A stretch of DNA of 64,000 nucleotides from Bacteroidota bacterium (GCA_039821555.1 JBCBNX010000003.1:186001-250000); one strand, 5' to 3'. Counted from the first letter of the stretch, positions 17,798 through 28,256 are shown. Numbers and translations: made by a program. The notes: generated by a model from the letters alone, not told the origin.

Positions 17798-20700
17798 TTA
17801 GCGCGACACGATCATCGAGCGGGTGAGCGTCTCCGCACCCGCCCGCAGGCGGAGGAAGTAGGTCCCCGCCGCCAGCGTGGAGGCGTCGAAGGCCAGCGAG
17901 TGCCGCCCAGCTTCCATCTCATCGTTGGCCAGCGTGGCCACCTGCTGCCCGAGCACGTTGTAGACGTGGATCACCACGCGCTCCTGCGTCGGCAGCGCGA
18001 AGTCGACGGTCGTGCTGCGGTTGAACGGGTTCGGGTAGTTCGGCGCGAGCGTCAGCTCGGTCGGCAGCCCGGCCTCGTCTTCGTTCGAGACGGGGTTGCC
18101 AAAGGCAAGGTCGTCCCAGTAGTAGGTCGCGTCGACCATACCCGGACGCGGGCCGCCCGAACGACACCAGAAGTCGAAGAAGATCGACGCCTTCGTGTAG
18201 TCGAAGTCGAGGTTCAGCGGGGCGGTGCCCATGTCCTCGTTGGCGAAGTCGAAGACAAGCGTGTGCCACGCCATCGCCTCCGTCGTCGTGGCCACCGTCT
18301 CGACGCTCTCACCGGCGTTGTTGACGTTCTCCACCTTGAGGAGCACCGGGATGCCGACCTCCGGCGACCAGACGCGCGCTGTCATGATCGTCGCGTCCGT
18401 CGTAAACGGAATCGGGGCGGTGAAACCGGTCACCTCACCGACGGTGGTGCCCGCGAAGCAGGTCTCGCCCATCGGGCGGAACGTCTCCACGACGGTGTTG
18501 GCTGCGTCTTCCGGATCCTCGACAATCATCGACATGGCGTTGCCGAAGTCGACGAGTTGGTAGTCGACCTCCTCCTCGAACGTGACCGGGAGCGCGACCG
18601 GCGGCGGCAGCGCGTTGACGTCGGCCAAGTCAATAGCGAGGAGTTGGTAGCCGTTCGTCGCCGGATCGTCGAACGTGAACTGCCCCACGACGCCCGTGAA
18701 GATGAACGGGCCGCCCGGGATCTCCGTGCCGTCGATGTCCGAGTCGTCGGCGTTGCCCACGCGGAGGACGCCGGTGCCGGTGCCGTCGGTGACCTCGTAG
18801 TTGGTCCGCTCGGCGAAGGTGCCCATCTCGGCTGTGGTGAGGGTGAGCTGGACGAGCTCGGCCTCGTAGGCCTCCCCGTTGGCGTTGAGTTGCTCCACGG
18901 TGATGGCGACCGGCGCCGGGACGCCCGCCGTCTTGCCGACCATATACGAGGCGAGGTCGTCCTCGTTGATTTGCTGGAGGCCGCGGAACGTCGAGAGGGT
19001 GCCCGTGAGCGTCAGGACGGTGCCCGGCGCGATGGTGCCGTCGGCGACCTGGTCGAAGAACATGCCTTCGGTCTGACGGATCGTGAGGCCCGCCGTGGCG
19101 TCCTGGATGTAGGCGAAGTCGCCGCGGGCGCGCGTGACGATGCCCGTGATGGTCACCTCGTTGCCGTCGCCCAGGGCGCGGGCGTCAGCGATGGTGGTGC
19201 TCCCCATGTCACCGCTGCCAAAGGCGAGGTCGTCCCAGTAGTAGGTCGCGTTCATCATACCCGGGCGCGGGCCGCCCGAACGGCACCAGAAGTCGAAGAA
19301 GACCGACGCCTTCGTGTAGTCGAAGTCGAGGTTCAGCGGGGCGGTGCCCGTGTCCTCGTTGGCGAAGTCGAACACGAGCGTGTGCCACGCCATCGCCTCC
19401 GTCGTCGTCGCGACCGTCTCGACGCTCTCGCCGCCGTTGTTGACGTTCTCGACCTTGAGGAGCACGGGGATGCCCACCTCTGGCGACCACACCCGCAGCG
19501 ACATCGTGGTCTCGTCCATCGTGAACGGAATCGGCGCGGTGAAGCCGTTCATGTCGGCGACGGTGGTGCCCGCGAAGCAGGTCTCGCCCATCGGGCGGAA
19601 CGTCTCCACGACCGTGTTCTCGGCGTCCTCGGGGTCGGCCACGATCATCGAGGCCGCGTTGCCGAAGTCGGCCAACTCGTAGTTGATCTCCTCCTCGAAC
19701 GTGACCGGGAGGGCGATCGGATCGGACGGCGCGCCGCCGAAGACAACGTCGTCCCAGTAGTAGGTCGCGTCCATCATGCCGGGGCGCGGACCGCCCGAGC
19801 GGCACCAGAAGTCGAAGAAGATCGACGCCTTCGTGTAGCTGAAGGCAAAGTTGATCGGGGCGGTGCCCGCGTCCTCGTTGGCGAAGTCGAACACGAGCGT
19901 GTCCCAGCCCATCGCCACCGTCGTCACCGCGATCGTCTCGACGCTCTCACCGGCGTTGTTGACGTTCTCGACCTTGAGCAGCACAGGAATGCCCGCCTCC
20001 GGCGACCAGACGCGTACCGACATTGTGGTCGCACCCTCGGCGAATGGGAGCGCCTCGGCAAAGCCGGAGAACTCCGCAACGGTGGTGCCCGCGAAGCAGG
20101 CGTCGCCCATCGGGCGGAACGTCTGCACGACGGTGTTCGCCGCGTCCTCAGGGTCGGCGACGATCATCGACATGGCATTGCCGAAGTCGGCCAGCTCGTA
20201 GTCGATCTCGTCCTCGAAGGTGATCGGGAGCGGGATGCCTGCGTTGGGGACGGTGATGTCGCTCTCGTTGATGGCGAGGAGCTGGTAGCCCCCGAACGGG
20301 TCCATCTCGGAGAACTGCCCGACGACGCCCGTGAAGTCGAAGGAGCCGGTCGGGATGGGGAGGCCGTCCACGTCGGAGTCGTCGGCGCCTACCACGCGGA
20401 GCGTGCCCGTGCCGCCGCCGTCGGTGACGTCGTAGTTGGTGCTGGCCTCGAAGGTGCCCATGGCCATCGTCGTCAGGCCGAAGACCGAGACGACTTCACC
20501 CTCGTAGTTCTCGCCGTTGTCGAGGAGCTGCTGCACCGAGATCACCGTGGGCGCGGGCGAGCCGCCGTCGCCGCCGACGGTGTAGCTCGAGAGCCCGCCG
20601 CCGTTGATCTGCGTGAGGTTGTTGAACGACGAGAGCGTGCCCGTGAGGACGACGTTGGTGCCCGGCGCGACGGTGCCGTCGGCGACCTGGTCGGCGAACA

Positions 20701-21403
20701 TGCCGCTCGTCTGGCGGATCGTGAGGCCGCCGGTGATGTCCTGGATGTAGGTGAAGTCATTCTTCGAGCGGGTGACCGTGCCGACGACCGTCACCTCGGC
20801 GCCGTCGCCGAGCGCACGCGCAGCGGCAATGCTCGTGAAGGTGGGCGTGCCACCGAAGCTGACGTCGTCCCAGTAGTAGGTCTCGGCCGCGACCGGGACT
20901 TCACTCGGGCACTGGAAGTTGAAGAAGATGGAGCCCTTCGTGTAGGCGAAGCCGAAGTTGACCGGGGCCGTGCCAGGCACCTGGTTGGCGAAGTCGAAGA
21001 CGAGCGTCTCCCACGCGCCGCCGACGGTCGTGGCGACCTGCGTCTCGACGCTCTGGGTGGGATCGCTGACGTTCTCGACCTTGAAGCGGACGGTCGTGCC
21101 CGCGAAGGGCGTCCACACGCGGATCGACATCGTGGTCGCGCCGTCGGCGAACGGCAGCGGCGAGGCGAAGCCCATCATGTTGGCGACGGTCGTGCCCGCA
21201 AAGCAGGCTGCGTTGGCAGGGCGGTCCGTCTGAACCACGGTGTTGGCCGCGTCTTCGGGGTCGACGACGAGCATCGACATGGCTTCGCCGAAGTCAACGA
21301 GTTCGTAGTCGATGTCCTCCTCGAACGTGATCGGGAGGGTGACCTGCGCGCTCGCGAGCGGGGCCGCAAGCAGACAACAGGCAAGGAGTAGGGCTCGGGT
21401 CAT
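17798..21403 (-). CDS. Modular secreted protein (module order A-B-A-A-B-A) with T9SS tail
   Basis: The ATG at 21403 was chosen because it gives a signal peptide at once (MTRALLLACCLLAAPLASAQ). Longer in-frame starts give a non-signal leader. The 1201-residue protein has four copies of a roughly 170-residue module A, starting LPITFEE or LPVTFEE and ending YYWDD(V/L).FG, which looks like a beta-sandwich, carbohydrate-binding-like fold. It also has two copies of a roughly 195-residue module B (ARALGDG, a VTG.VTR strand, YIQD, then LTIRQT), which resembles the OB-fold domains of exported nucleases. Order: A (22-180), B (185-388), A (390-555), A (563-733), B (733-930), A (934-1098), then a T9SS tail (NYPNPFN, VLGQQVATL, AAGTYFLRL). 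Its tail belongs to a different subtype from its downstream neighbours. No catalytic site is recognised. Confidence 0.83.
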   Translation of the reverse strand: MTRALLLACCLLAAPLASAQVTLPITFEEDIDYELVDFGEAMSMLVVDPEDAANTVVQTDRPANAACFAGTTVANMMGFASPLPFADGATTMSIRVWTPFAGTTVRFKVENVSDPTQSVETQVATTVGGAWETLVFDFANQVPGTAPVNFGFAYTKGSIFFNFQCPSEVPVAAETYYWDDVSFGGTPTFTSIAAARALGDGAEVTVVGTVTRSKNDFTYIQDITGGLTIRQTSGMFADQVADGTVAPGTNVVLTGTLSSFNNLTQINGGGLSSYTVGGDGGSPAPTVISVQQLLDNGENYEGEVVSVFGLTTMAMGTFEASTNYDVTDGGGTGTLRVVGADDSDVDGLPIPTGSFDFTGVVGQFSEMDPFGGYQLLAINESDITVPNAGIPLPITFEDEIDYELADFGNAMSMIVADPEDAANTVVQTFRPMGDACFAGTTVAEFSGFAEALPFAEGATTMSVRVWSPEAGIPVLLKVENVNNAGESVETIAVTTVAMGWDTLVFDFANEDAGTAPINFAFSYTKASIFFDFWCRSGGPRPGMMDATYYWDDVVFGGAPSDPIALPVTFEEEINYELADFGNAASMIVADPEDAENTVVETFRPMGETCFAGTTVADMNGFTAPIPFTMDETTMSLRVWSPEVGIPVLLKVENVNNGGESVETVATTTEAMAWHTLVFDFANEDTGTAPLNLDFDYTKASVFFDFWCRSGGPRPGMMNATYYWDDLAFGSGDMGSTTIADARALGDGNEVTITGIVTRARGDFAYIQDATAGLTIRQTEGMFFDQVADGTIAPGTVLTLTGTLSTFRGLQQINEDDLASYMVGKTAGVPAPVAITVEQLNANGEAYEAELVQLTLTTAEMGTFAERTNYEVTDGTGTGVLRVGNADDSDIDGTEIPGGPFIFTGVVGQFTFDDPATNGYQLLAIDLADVNALPPPVALPVTFEEEVDYQLVDFGNAMSMIVEDPEDAANTVVETFRPMGETCFAGTTVGEVTGFTAPIPFTTDATIMTARVWSPEVGIPVLLKVENVNNAGESVETVATTTEAMAWHTLVFDFANEDMGTAPLNLDFDYTKASIFFDFWCRSGGPRPGMVDATYYWDDLAFGNPVSNEDEAGLPTELTLAPNYPNPFNRSTTVDFALPTQERVVIHVYNVLGQQVATLANDEMEAGRHSLAFDASTLAAGTYFLRLRAGAETLTRSMIVSR

Positions 21404-21485
21404 AGTCAAGGAGGAGGAGGGGGACAAGGGTGAACCGGTCGCGGCGCACGGCGCGCGACGGAGACGGGTAGGGAGAAAGGCCATA

Positions 21486-21499
21486 AGAAAGCGCTTTCT
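21486..21499. promoter_or_regulatory. Perfect 14-bp palindrome, LacI-family-like operator
   Basis: AGAAAGCGCTTTCT is a perfect palindrome with a central CG, the shape of many LacI/GalR-family operators. It lies 83 bases upstream of the start of the modular T9SS protein gene. The 21404-21755 gap has no gene and holds this site and a second similar one. Confidence 0.45.
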
Positions 21500-21530
21500 C
21501 CCAAGGAATATGACGCTTCGCGCGGTGGCT

Positions 21531-21544
21531 TGCAAACGTTTTCA
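21531..21544. promoter_or_regulatory. Second LacI-family-like operator
   Basis: TGCAAACGTTTTCA is a near-perfect palindrome with a central CG and TG/CA ends, similar to LacI-family operators. It is centred 45 bases from the site at 21486, in the same divergent gap between the modular T9SS gene and the ECF sigma gene. Confidence 0.4.
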
Positions 21545-21755
21545 TGGAATCGATCCCGGAAAGCGGGCTCCTCCATGTCCTCCACATGTCCCCGCCCACG
21601 CAGTCAGTCTGCCCGACACCGGACTTGGGGCCCGCGGCCGCTCGCGGCAAGCCGATGTCGTTCGGACTGGATAGCCCAACCGTCGGCCCGGGGTATCTTC
21701 GCCCCTCACACCCCGGAGAAGCGCTACCTGCCCCACCCTCTCAGCGTACCGCCTC

Positions 21756-22319
21756 ATGTCTCTGCCTCCGCACGAGGTCACCCGCCTGCTCGCCGCCGCC
21801 AACGACGGCGACGACGCGGCCCTGGACGCACTGCTGCCGCTGCTCTACACGGAGCTGCACGCGCTCGCCCATCGCCAGCGCCAGCGCCAGCGCGGCCCAG
21901 CCACCCTCAACACGACGGCGCTGCTGCACGAGGCCTACGAGAAGCTCGCCCACGCCGACGGGCAGTACGCCAACCGCAGCCACTTCTTCCGCATCGCGGC
22001 GCAGGCCATGCGGCAGATCCTTGTGGACTATGCGCGGCGGCGGCTGGCCGTCAAGCGCGGCGGCGGCGTGGGCGCCGCGACGTTCGAGGACGGCGGCTTC
22101 GCGCCCGACGCCCGCTCAGAGGAGATCGTCGCCCTCGACGAGGCGCTCGTCCACCTCGCTCAGCTGAGCGAGCGGCAGGCGCAGGTGGTCGAACTGCGCT
22201 ACTTCGCCGGGTTCACGCTGCCCGAGGTAGCCGACCTGCTCGGCATCTCCGCGGCGACGGCGTGGCGCGACTGGGCCGCCGCGCAAGCCTGGCTCCAGCA
22301 GGCGCTCGGCGAGGGGTGA
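21756..22319 (+). CDS. ECF-type RNA polymerase sigma factor (sigma70_ECF family)
   Basis: The 187-residue protein matches the ECF sigma group common in Acidobacteria, Planctomycetes and Rhodothermales. Region 2 spans about residues 20-95 (LLPLLYTELHALAH, LLHEAYEKL, FFRIAAQAMRQILVDYARRR). Region 4 spans about 130-180 (LSERQAQVVELRYFAGFTLPE.AD.LGIS with the helix-turn-helix ATAWRDWAAAQAWL). It should direct RNA polymerase to a specific promoter set. No anti-sigma factor lies next to it. Instead a Ser/Thr kinase with TPRs follows 209 bases downstream on the same strand, a pairing often seen in these lineages, which suggests that phosphorylation or protein-protein signals control it. The start ATG gives the full region 2 and no longer start looks better. 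Confidence 0.93.
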   Translation: MSLPPHEVTRLLAAANDGDDAALDALLPLLYTELHALAHRQRQRQRGPATLNTTALLHEAYEKLAHADGQYANRSHFFRIAAQAMRQILVDYARRRLAVKRGGGVGAATFEDGGFAPDARSEEIVALDEALVHLAQLSERQAQVVELRYFAGFTLPEVADLLGISAATAWRDWAAAQAWLQQALGEG

Positions 22320-22528
22320 TGGTGTGAACGCATTCGACACCGGGAGCGGAATAGCGCAGGACGTGGTGCATGTCGGCCCCGATCCAATACGCGACACGGA
22401 ATACGCAACCCGCTTCGATCACGATGACGATGGTCCAGACATGCACCGTGAGCCTCCAGCGGTCTGCGACTGACGAGATGGCTCCCACTTCTGCGTAGCT
22501 CTCAGGAAACACCCCTGCTGTGCCGACG

Positions 22529-25207
22529 ATGACCCCGACCCCCGAGCGCTGGGCGCGCCTCACCAACCTCCTCGGCGACGCCCTCGAGCGGGCGGGCGCC
22601 GAGCGGGCGGCCTACCTGCGCGAGGCGTGCGCCGACGACCCGACGCTCGTCGCGGAGGTGGAGCGCTTGCTCACGGCGCACCAGGCCGCAGAGTCGTCGC
22701 AGCGGTTCGCGAGCGGCGTGTTCGACCTCGCCCCGGCGGCGCTCGCGGAAGCGGCCCCGCTCCCCGACATCGGCCCCTACCGGCTCGTCCGCGAGATCGG
22801 GCGCGGCGGCATGGGCACGGTGTGGCTCGCCGAGCGCGCCGACGGCCTCTTCGAGCAGCGCGTGGCCGTGAAGCTCATGCGCGCGGGCGTTGTCTCGGAA
22901 GACCAGCACCGCCGGTTCGGTGCCGAGCGGCGCATCCTCGCCCGGCTTGACCACCCGCACATCGCCCGCCTCCTCGACGGCGGCATGACGGCCCCGATGC
23001 CGGGCGTGGGCGTGGGACAGCCCTACCTCGTGATGGAGTACGTCGAGGGCGTCCCAATCACGACCTACTGCCGCGAGCGCGCCCTCCCGCTCGCCGACCG
23101 CCTCGCCCTCTTCCGGACCGTCTGCGAGACGGTCGCCTACGCGCACCAGAACCTCGTCGTCCACCGCGACCTCAAGCCCTCCAACATCTTCGTTGCCAAC
23201 GATGCTGACGGGACGCCCGGCCCCGACAAGCCCACGGTGAAGCTCCTCGATTTCGGCATCGCGAAGCTGCTCACCGACGAGGAGACGCTCGACGCCTCCA
23301 CGCCGGTGACGCGGACGGGGCAGGCGCTCATGACGCCGGAGTACGCCGCGCCGGAGCAGGTGCGCGGCGAGGCCATCACCACGGCCACGGACGTCTACGC
23401 GCTCGGCGTGGTGCTCTACGAACTGCTCGTCGGACACCGGCCGTATGCCATCGAGGACCGCTCGGCGACGGCCGTCGAGCGCGCCGTGCTGGAGGCCGAG
23501 CCGACGAAGCCCAGCACGGCGCTCCGGGCCGCCTCGCCGCCCGCGCTCGCCGCCGACCCTACGCGGCTGGCCCGGCGGCTGCGGGGCGACCTCGACACGA
23601 TCGTCCTGAAGGCGTTGCGCAAGGAGCCCGAGCGCCGCTACCGCTCCGCCGCCGACCTCGCCGACGACCTCCGCCGCCACGCCGAAGGCCTCCCCGTCAC
23701 GGCCCGCCCGGATACGCCGGGCTACCGTGTCCGCAAGTTTGCGACGCGGCACCGAGCGGGCGTGGCGGCGAGCGTGGCGCTCGCGGCGGCGCTGCTGCTG
23801 GGGCTCGGCGGGACGCTCTGGCAGGCCCAGCTCGCCCAGACGGAGGCCGCCAAGGCCACGGCCGTCAACGACTTCCTCGTCGGCATGCTCGCCGCGGCCG
23901 ACCCTACCGAGGAAGGCCGCGACGTGCGCGTGGCCGCTCTGCTCGACCGCGCGGCGGCCGACCTCGACAGCAGCTTCGCCGACCAGCCGCTCGTGGAGGC
24001 CGACCTGCGCGCCACCCTCGGCGTGGTCTACACCGAACTGGGGCTCTACGACGAAGCGACCACGCTGCTGGAACGCGCCCTGGCCCTGCTTCGCCAGGCG
24101 CATGGCCCTCAGCATCCGCAGGCCATCGAGACCCAGTCCCGGCTGGGACGGCTGGCCGTGCTCCAGGGGGCGTATGCGTACGCCGACTCCCTCCTCACCG
24201 ATGCCCTCCAGGCGACGCGCCACGCACCCGGCGACGCGGCCCGTGCCAACCTCTACAGCAACCTCGGCTACGCCCGCTACGTGCTCGGGGACTATGCCGG
24301 CTCGGAGGAGGCCCACCGCGAGGCCGTGCGCCTCCTCGAAGCGCAGACACCGCGGGAGGAGATCGAGATCGCGTCCGCGCTGGGCAACGTCGCCATCGTG
24401 CTCTCCGACCTGGGCCAACTCGAAGAAGCGACGCCGATCCTGGAGCGCCAGGTCGAGATCTACCGCACGCACCTCGGCCCAGACAACAGCCGGCTCGCGC
24501 GCGCGCTGGCCAACCTGGGCTCGGTCTACTACGACCGCGCCCTGGGCCCCGAGGCCGTGGCGGTCCTGACCGAGGCCGTGGACATCTCCACCCGCGTGCT
24601 CGGAGCCGACAACACCGAGCGCGGCTGGGCCCTCGGCAACCTCGGCTCGGCGTTCACGCTCGTAGGCCGGGCGGAGGAGGCAGAGACGGCGTTCCGCGAG
24701 TCCCTCGGCATCTACCAGGCCACGCTCGGCGAAGACCACCCGCGCACCGCTGGGGCCCACCTGCGCCTCGGCCGCCTCATCTACCTCGAAGGGCGGCTGG
24801 CCGAGGGGGTGCCCCACGCCGAGCGCGCCACGGCCATCTGGCAAGCCGCGCTCCCGGACGACCATCCGGCCATTGCGCTCGGCCTGATGACGATGGGCGA
24901 GATGCACGCCGACCGGGGGGCGGCCGTCGCGGCGGAAGCGGCGCTCCGCGAGGCGTATCGCATCCGCCGCGTGGCGCTCCCCGAGGACCACCCCGACACG
25001 GCGGAGAGCGCCAGCGTCCTGGGCGCGCTCCTAGCCCAGCACGGCACGCCCGCCGAGGCCGAGGACCTCCTCCGCGCAGGCTACGCGTCGTTGCGCAGGG
25101 CGGCAGGACCCGACGACAGCCGCACCCAGCAGGCCGCCAACCACCTCCGCGCCTTCTGCGACGCCCACGACTGCACCGCCGCCTCGCGCGCTGCGCTCGA
25201 AGGCTGA
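22529..25207 (+). CDS. Membrane-anchored serine/threonine protein kinase with TPR sensor region
   Basis: The ATG at 22529 gives 892 residues; a GTG nine bases upstream is also possible. An N-terminal helical segment (1-80) is followed by a Hanks-type kinase domain (about 84-370). It has the glycine loop IGRGGMGTVW, the ATP lysine K115 in VAVKLM, the catalytic HRDLKPSN with D214, DFG at 241-243, and a TPEYAAPEQ activation segment. One transmembrane helix at about 412-432 (ASVALAAALLLGLGGTLW) is followed by tetratricopeptide repeats to about 870, which would lie on the other side of the membrane. It probably phosphorylates proteins on Ser/Thr in response to an outside or envelope signal. It sits downstream of the ECF sigma gene and may act on that pathway. 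The last 25 residues contain a Cys pair that is echoed in a decayed copy just downstream. Confidence 0.93.
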   Translation: MTPTPERWARLTNLLGDALERAGAERAAYLREACADDPTLVAEVERLLTAHQAAESSQRFASGVFDLAPAALAEAAPLPDIGPYRLVREIGRGGMGTVWLAERADGLFEQRVAVKLMRAGVVSEDQHRRFGAERRILARLDHPHIARLLDGGMTAPMPGVGVGQPYLVMEYVEGVPITTYCRERALPLADRLALFRTVCETVAYAHQNLVVHRDLKPSNIFVANDADGTPGPDKPTVKLLDFGIAKLLTDEETLDASTPVTRTGQALMTPEYAAPEQVRGEAITTATDVYALGVVLYELLVGHRPYAIEDRSATAVERAVLEAEPTKPSTALRAASPPALAADPTRLARRLRGDLDTIVLKALRKEPERRYRSAADLADDLRRHAEGLPVTARPDTPGYRVRKFATRHRAGVAASVALAAALLLGLGGTLWQAQLAQTEAAKATAVNDFLVGMLAAADPTEEGRDVRVAALLDRAAADLDSSFADQPLVEADLRATLGVVYTELGLYDEATTLLERALALLRQAHGPQHPQAIETQSRLGRLAVLQGAYAYADSLLTDALQATRHAPGDAARANLYSNLGYARYVLGDYAGSEEAHREAVRLLEAQTPREEIEIASALGNVAIVLSDLGQLEEATPILERQVEIYRTHLGPDNSRLARALANLGSVYYDRALGPEAVAVLTEAVDISTRVLGADNTERGWALGNLGSAFTLVGRAEEAETAFRESLGIYQATLGEDHPRTAGAHLRLGRLIYLEGRLAEGVPHAERATAIWQAALPDDHPAIALGLMTMGEMHADRGAAVAAEAALREAYRIRRVALPEDHPDTAESASVLGALLAQHGTPAEAEDLLRAGYASLRRAAGPDDSRTQQAANHLRAFCDAHDCTAASRAALEG

Positions 25208-25282
25208 CCGCCAGCGCTCCTGCACAGCACGAGCGCTGCGACCTCGATGCCTACCGCGGCGGCACCGACTCGGTGCTCGGCC

Positions 25283-25375
25283 GAGAGCGTGCGCACGCAG
25301 GAGGCCGCCGAGCGTCTGCGTACGCTCTGCGACTGCTACGCTTGCGACGCTAGCTCGGTGGAGGCGCTGCAGCTG
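25283..25375 (+). pseudogene. Remnant resembling the kinase-TPR C-terminus
   Basis: Translated on the plus strand, this stretch reads ESVRTQEAAERLRTLCDC followed by YACDASS. It lines up with the last residues of the kinase just upstream (DDSRTQQAANHLRAFCDA, then HDCTAAS): RTQ.AA..LR..CD...C is shared. No full gene surrounds it, so I read it as the leftover end of a second, deleted kinase copy. The rest of 25208-25743 has no supported gene. Confidence 0.5.
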
Positions 25376-25468
25376 ATAGCGAACGTGCAGCGGACGAGCT
25401 CTGAGCGCGTCTGGCGCATGGGTAGGGAGATACGCGTTCTTGCCGCATGCTCTCCCACTTCCTACACA

Positions 25469-25494
25469 GTCATCCCCGCGCACGCGGGGACCCA
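25469..25494. repeat. Palindromic dispersed repeat, copy 1
   Basis: GTCATCCCCGCGCACGCGGG followed by GACCCA forms a hairpin (CCCCGCG with CGCGGGG). Twenty-four bases recur in inverted orientation at 57496-57519. Confidence 0.75.
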
Positions 25495-25743
25495 CGAGGC
25501 TTCTCTGACGTCCGCAGCGCTACGTCTCTTCACGAGCGTTTGGATGCCAGAAGGCACCGCCTTCCCTATCCGTCATACCTCCGCGTTGCGGGTGGACTCC
25601 AGGCATCCGAGCCGGCACGCTGTCGAGTTTCAACGGAGCCCAATCTCGTCCACGTAGCTACGAGAAATCACGCGCTGCGAAAACCCGTACGGCGGTTCTA
25701 CTTTTAAGCGACTCCGTCTCCCTCACATCGCTCCACCCCGCCG

Positions 25744-27654
25744 ATGCCGCATCTGACCAAGGACGACTTCTACTTCTGGAACCAGGGCAGCCACACTCGC
25801 GCCTACGAGAAGCTCGGCGCGCACCCGCAACGTGGAGGCACCTGGTTCGCCGTCTGGGCGCCCAACGCCGACTATGTCGCCGTCGTCGGGTCGTTCAACG
25901 GCTGGAGCACGTCCGAAAACCCGCTGAAGAAGACCGACGCCGGGCTCTGGGAAGGCTTCGTGCGCGGCGCGAAGCCAGGCGACGCCTACAAGTATCACAT
26001 CGGCAACCGCGGCGCGACGTTCGAGAAGACCGACCCCTACGCCTTCGCGCTCGAAGCGCCCGACCCCGACGGGCACCCCATCCGCGGCCTCTCGTCGATC
26101 GTCACCGAGATCGACGGCTATGCCTGGCAGGATGCCGACTGGATGGCCAACCGCAAGGGCCCAGAGACGCTCGGCAAGCCCCTCTCGATCTACGAGGTGC
26201 ACCTCGGCTCGTGGATGCACAAGCAGCACTCGCAGTCGATGTCGTACCGCGAGATCGCCGAGCCGCTCGCCGACCACGTCGAGAAGCTCGGCTTCACGCA
26301 CGTCGAGCTGATGCCGGTGCAGGAGCACCCGTACTACGGCTCGTGGGGCTACCAGGTCGTCGGCTACTTCGCGCCGACGCACCGCTACGGCTCGCCGGAG
26401 GACTTCATGTACTTCGTCGACACGATGCACCGGCGCGGCATCGGCGTGCTGCTCGACTGGGTGCCCGCGCACTTCGCCACGGACCCGCAAGGCCTCGGCT
26501 ACTTCGACGGGAGCCCGCTCTACGAGTACGAGGACCCCATCATGCGCATCCACCCGGACTGGGGCACCTACGTCTTCGACTACCACAAGCCCGGCGTCAA
26601 GAACTTCCTCGTCTCCAACGCCTGCTTCTGGTTCGACAAATACCACATCGACGGCCTCCGCTTCGACGCCGTGGCGAGCATGCTCTACCGCGACTACTCG
26701 CGCGGCAACCGCTGGACGCCCAACATGTTCGGCGGGCGCGAGAACCTCGAAGCCATCGACACGCTCAAGCAGATCAACGAGACGGTCTACGCGGAATTCC
26801 CGACGGCGATCATGGTCGCGGAGGAGTCGACGGCGTGGCCGGGCGTCTCGCGCCCCACGTTCGAGGGCGGCCTCGGCTTCCTCTACAAGTGGAACATGGG
26901 CTGGATGCACGACACGCTGACGTACGCGTCCAAAGACCCGGTCTACCGGCAGTACGACCACCACAACCTCACCTTCCCGTTCGTCTACGCGTTCAGCGAG
27001 CGCTATGCCCTTCCGCTCTCGCACGACGAGGTGGTCCACGGCAAGGGCTCCATCTGGGGCAAGATGCCCGGCGACCCCTGGCAGAAGGCGGCCAACATGC
27101 GGCTGCTCTACGGGCACATGGTCGGCCACCCCGGCAAGAAGCTGCTCTTCATGGGCCAGGAGTGGGGCCAGCGGGGCGAGTGGAGCCACGACAACCCGCT
27201 CAGCTGGGAGCAGGCCGACGAGCCGCTCCACGCGGGCGTCCAGCGCTGGACCGAGGACCTCTTCCACCTCTACCGCGAGCACCCCGCCCTCTGGAACGAC
27301 GACGGCTCGGGCTTCTACGGCATCGTCACGGACGACAACGCCAACAGCGTCCTCGCCTACACCCGCACGAGCGCGGTCGAGAGCGTTGCTGACGGGGAAG
27401 ACGCCGAGGAGCCCAAGCGGCTGCTCTTCGTGTTCAACTTCACGCCCGTCCCGCGCGAGAACTACCGCGTCGGCATCCCGCTCGCCGGCCGCTGGCGCGA
27501 GGTCATCAACTCCGACTCCGAACAGTACGGCGGCAGCAACCTTGGCAACGCGGGCGGCGTCGAGGCCGTCCCGATCCCGTCCCACGGCCTGCCCAACTCG
27601 CTCGTGCTCACGCTCCCGCCCCTCGGCGTGACCGTGTTCGAGTGGGAAGGCTAG
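25744..27654 (+). CDS. glgB: 1,4-alpha-glucan branching enzyme (GH13)
   Basis: The 636-residue protein cuts alpha-1,4-glucan chains and rejoins them by alpha-1,6 bonds during glycogen synthesis in the cytoplasm. An N-terminal CBM48-type beta-sandwich (about 20-125: [20 protein letters not shown], then NGW) precedes the GH13 barrel. Catalytic residues are the nucleophile D308 ([16 protein letters not shown]), the acid E360 (VAEEST.WPGVSRP) and D428 ([12 protein letters not shown]). The C-terminal all-beta domain ends VTVFEWEG. The length matches the shorter branching enzymes that lack the N1 extension. No other glycogen genes are next to it. A cyclophilin gene follows 110 bases downstream. Confidence 0.97.
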   Translation: MPHLTKDDFYFWNQGSHTRAYEKLGAHPQRGGTWFAVWAPNADYVAVVGSFNGWSTSENPLKKTDAGLWEGFVRGAKPGDAYKYHIGNRGATFEKTDPYAFALEAPDPDGHPIRGLSSIVTEIDGYAWQDADWMANRKGPETLGKPLSIYEVHLGSWMHKQHSQSMSYREIAEPLADHVEKLGFTHVELMPVQEHPYYGSWGYQVVGYFAPTHRYGSPEDFMYFVDTMHRRGIGVLLDWVPAHFATDPQGLGYFDGSPLYEYEDPIMRIHPDWGTYVFDYHKPGVKNFLVSNACFWFDKYHIDGLRFDAVASMLYRDYSRGNRWTPNMFGGRENLEAIDTLKQINETVYAEFPTAIMVAEESTAWPGVSRPTFEGGLGFLYKWNMGWMHDTLTYASKDPVYRQYDHHNLTFPFVYAFSERYALPLSHDEVVHGKGSIWGKMPGDPWQKAANMRLLYGHMVGHPGKKLLFMGQEWGQRGEWSHDNPLSWEQADEPLHAGVQRWTEDLFHLYREHPALWNDDGSGFYGIVTDDNANSVLAYTRTSAVESVADGEDAEEPKRLLFVFNFTPVPRENYRVGIPLAGRWREVINSDSEQYGGSNLGNAGGVEAVPIPSHGLPNSLVLTLPPLGVTVFEWEG

Positions 27655-27764
27655 CGGAGATGGGTCCTTTTCGATTGACGATGTTCGATTGATCGAAGAT
27701 GGCACCTTCCAGCTTGACCAGACCCACGTCTCCTAAATCAAAAATCGAACACCCTACATCGCAC

Positions 27765-28233
<469 letters not shown>

Positions 28234-28256
<23 letters not shown>

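Noticed and set aside
17720..21391. Very long open frame on the plus strand opposite the modular T9SS gene
   Set aside because: Its translation is rich in R, E, V, H and D in an irregular pattern, with no domain. It mirrors the repeats of the real gene on the other strand, as expected in very GC-rich DNA.
22502..24991. Open frame of about 830 codons opposite the kinase gene
   Set aside because: The plus strand carries clear kinase and TPR motifs. The minus translation has none and is Arg/Gly/Val-rich.
25723..27705. Open frame of 660 codons opposite glgB
   Set aside because: glgB has all catalytic motifs and is certain. The opposite frame is a composition effect.
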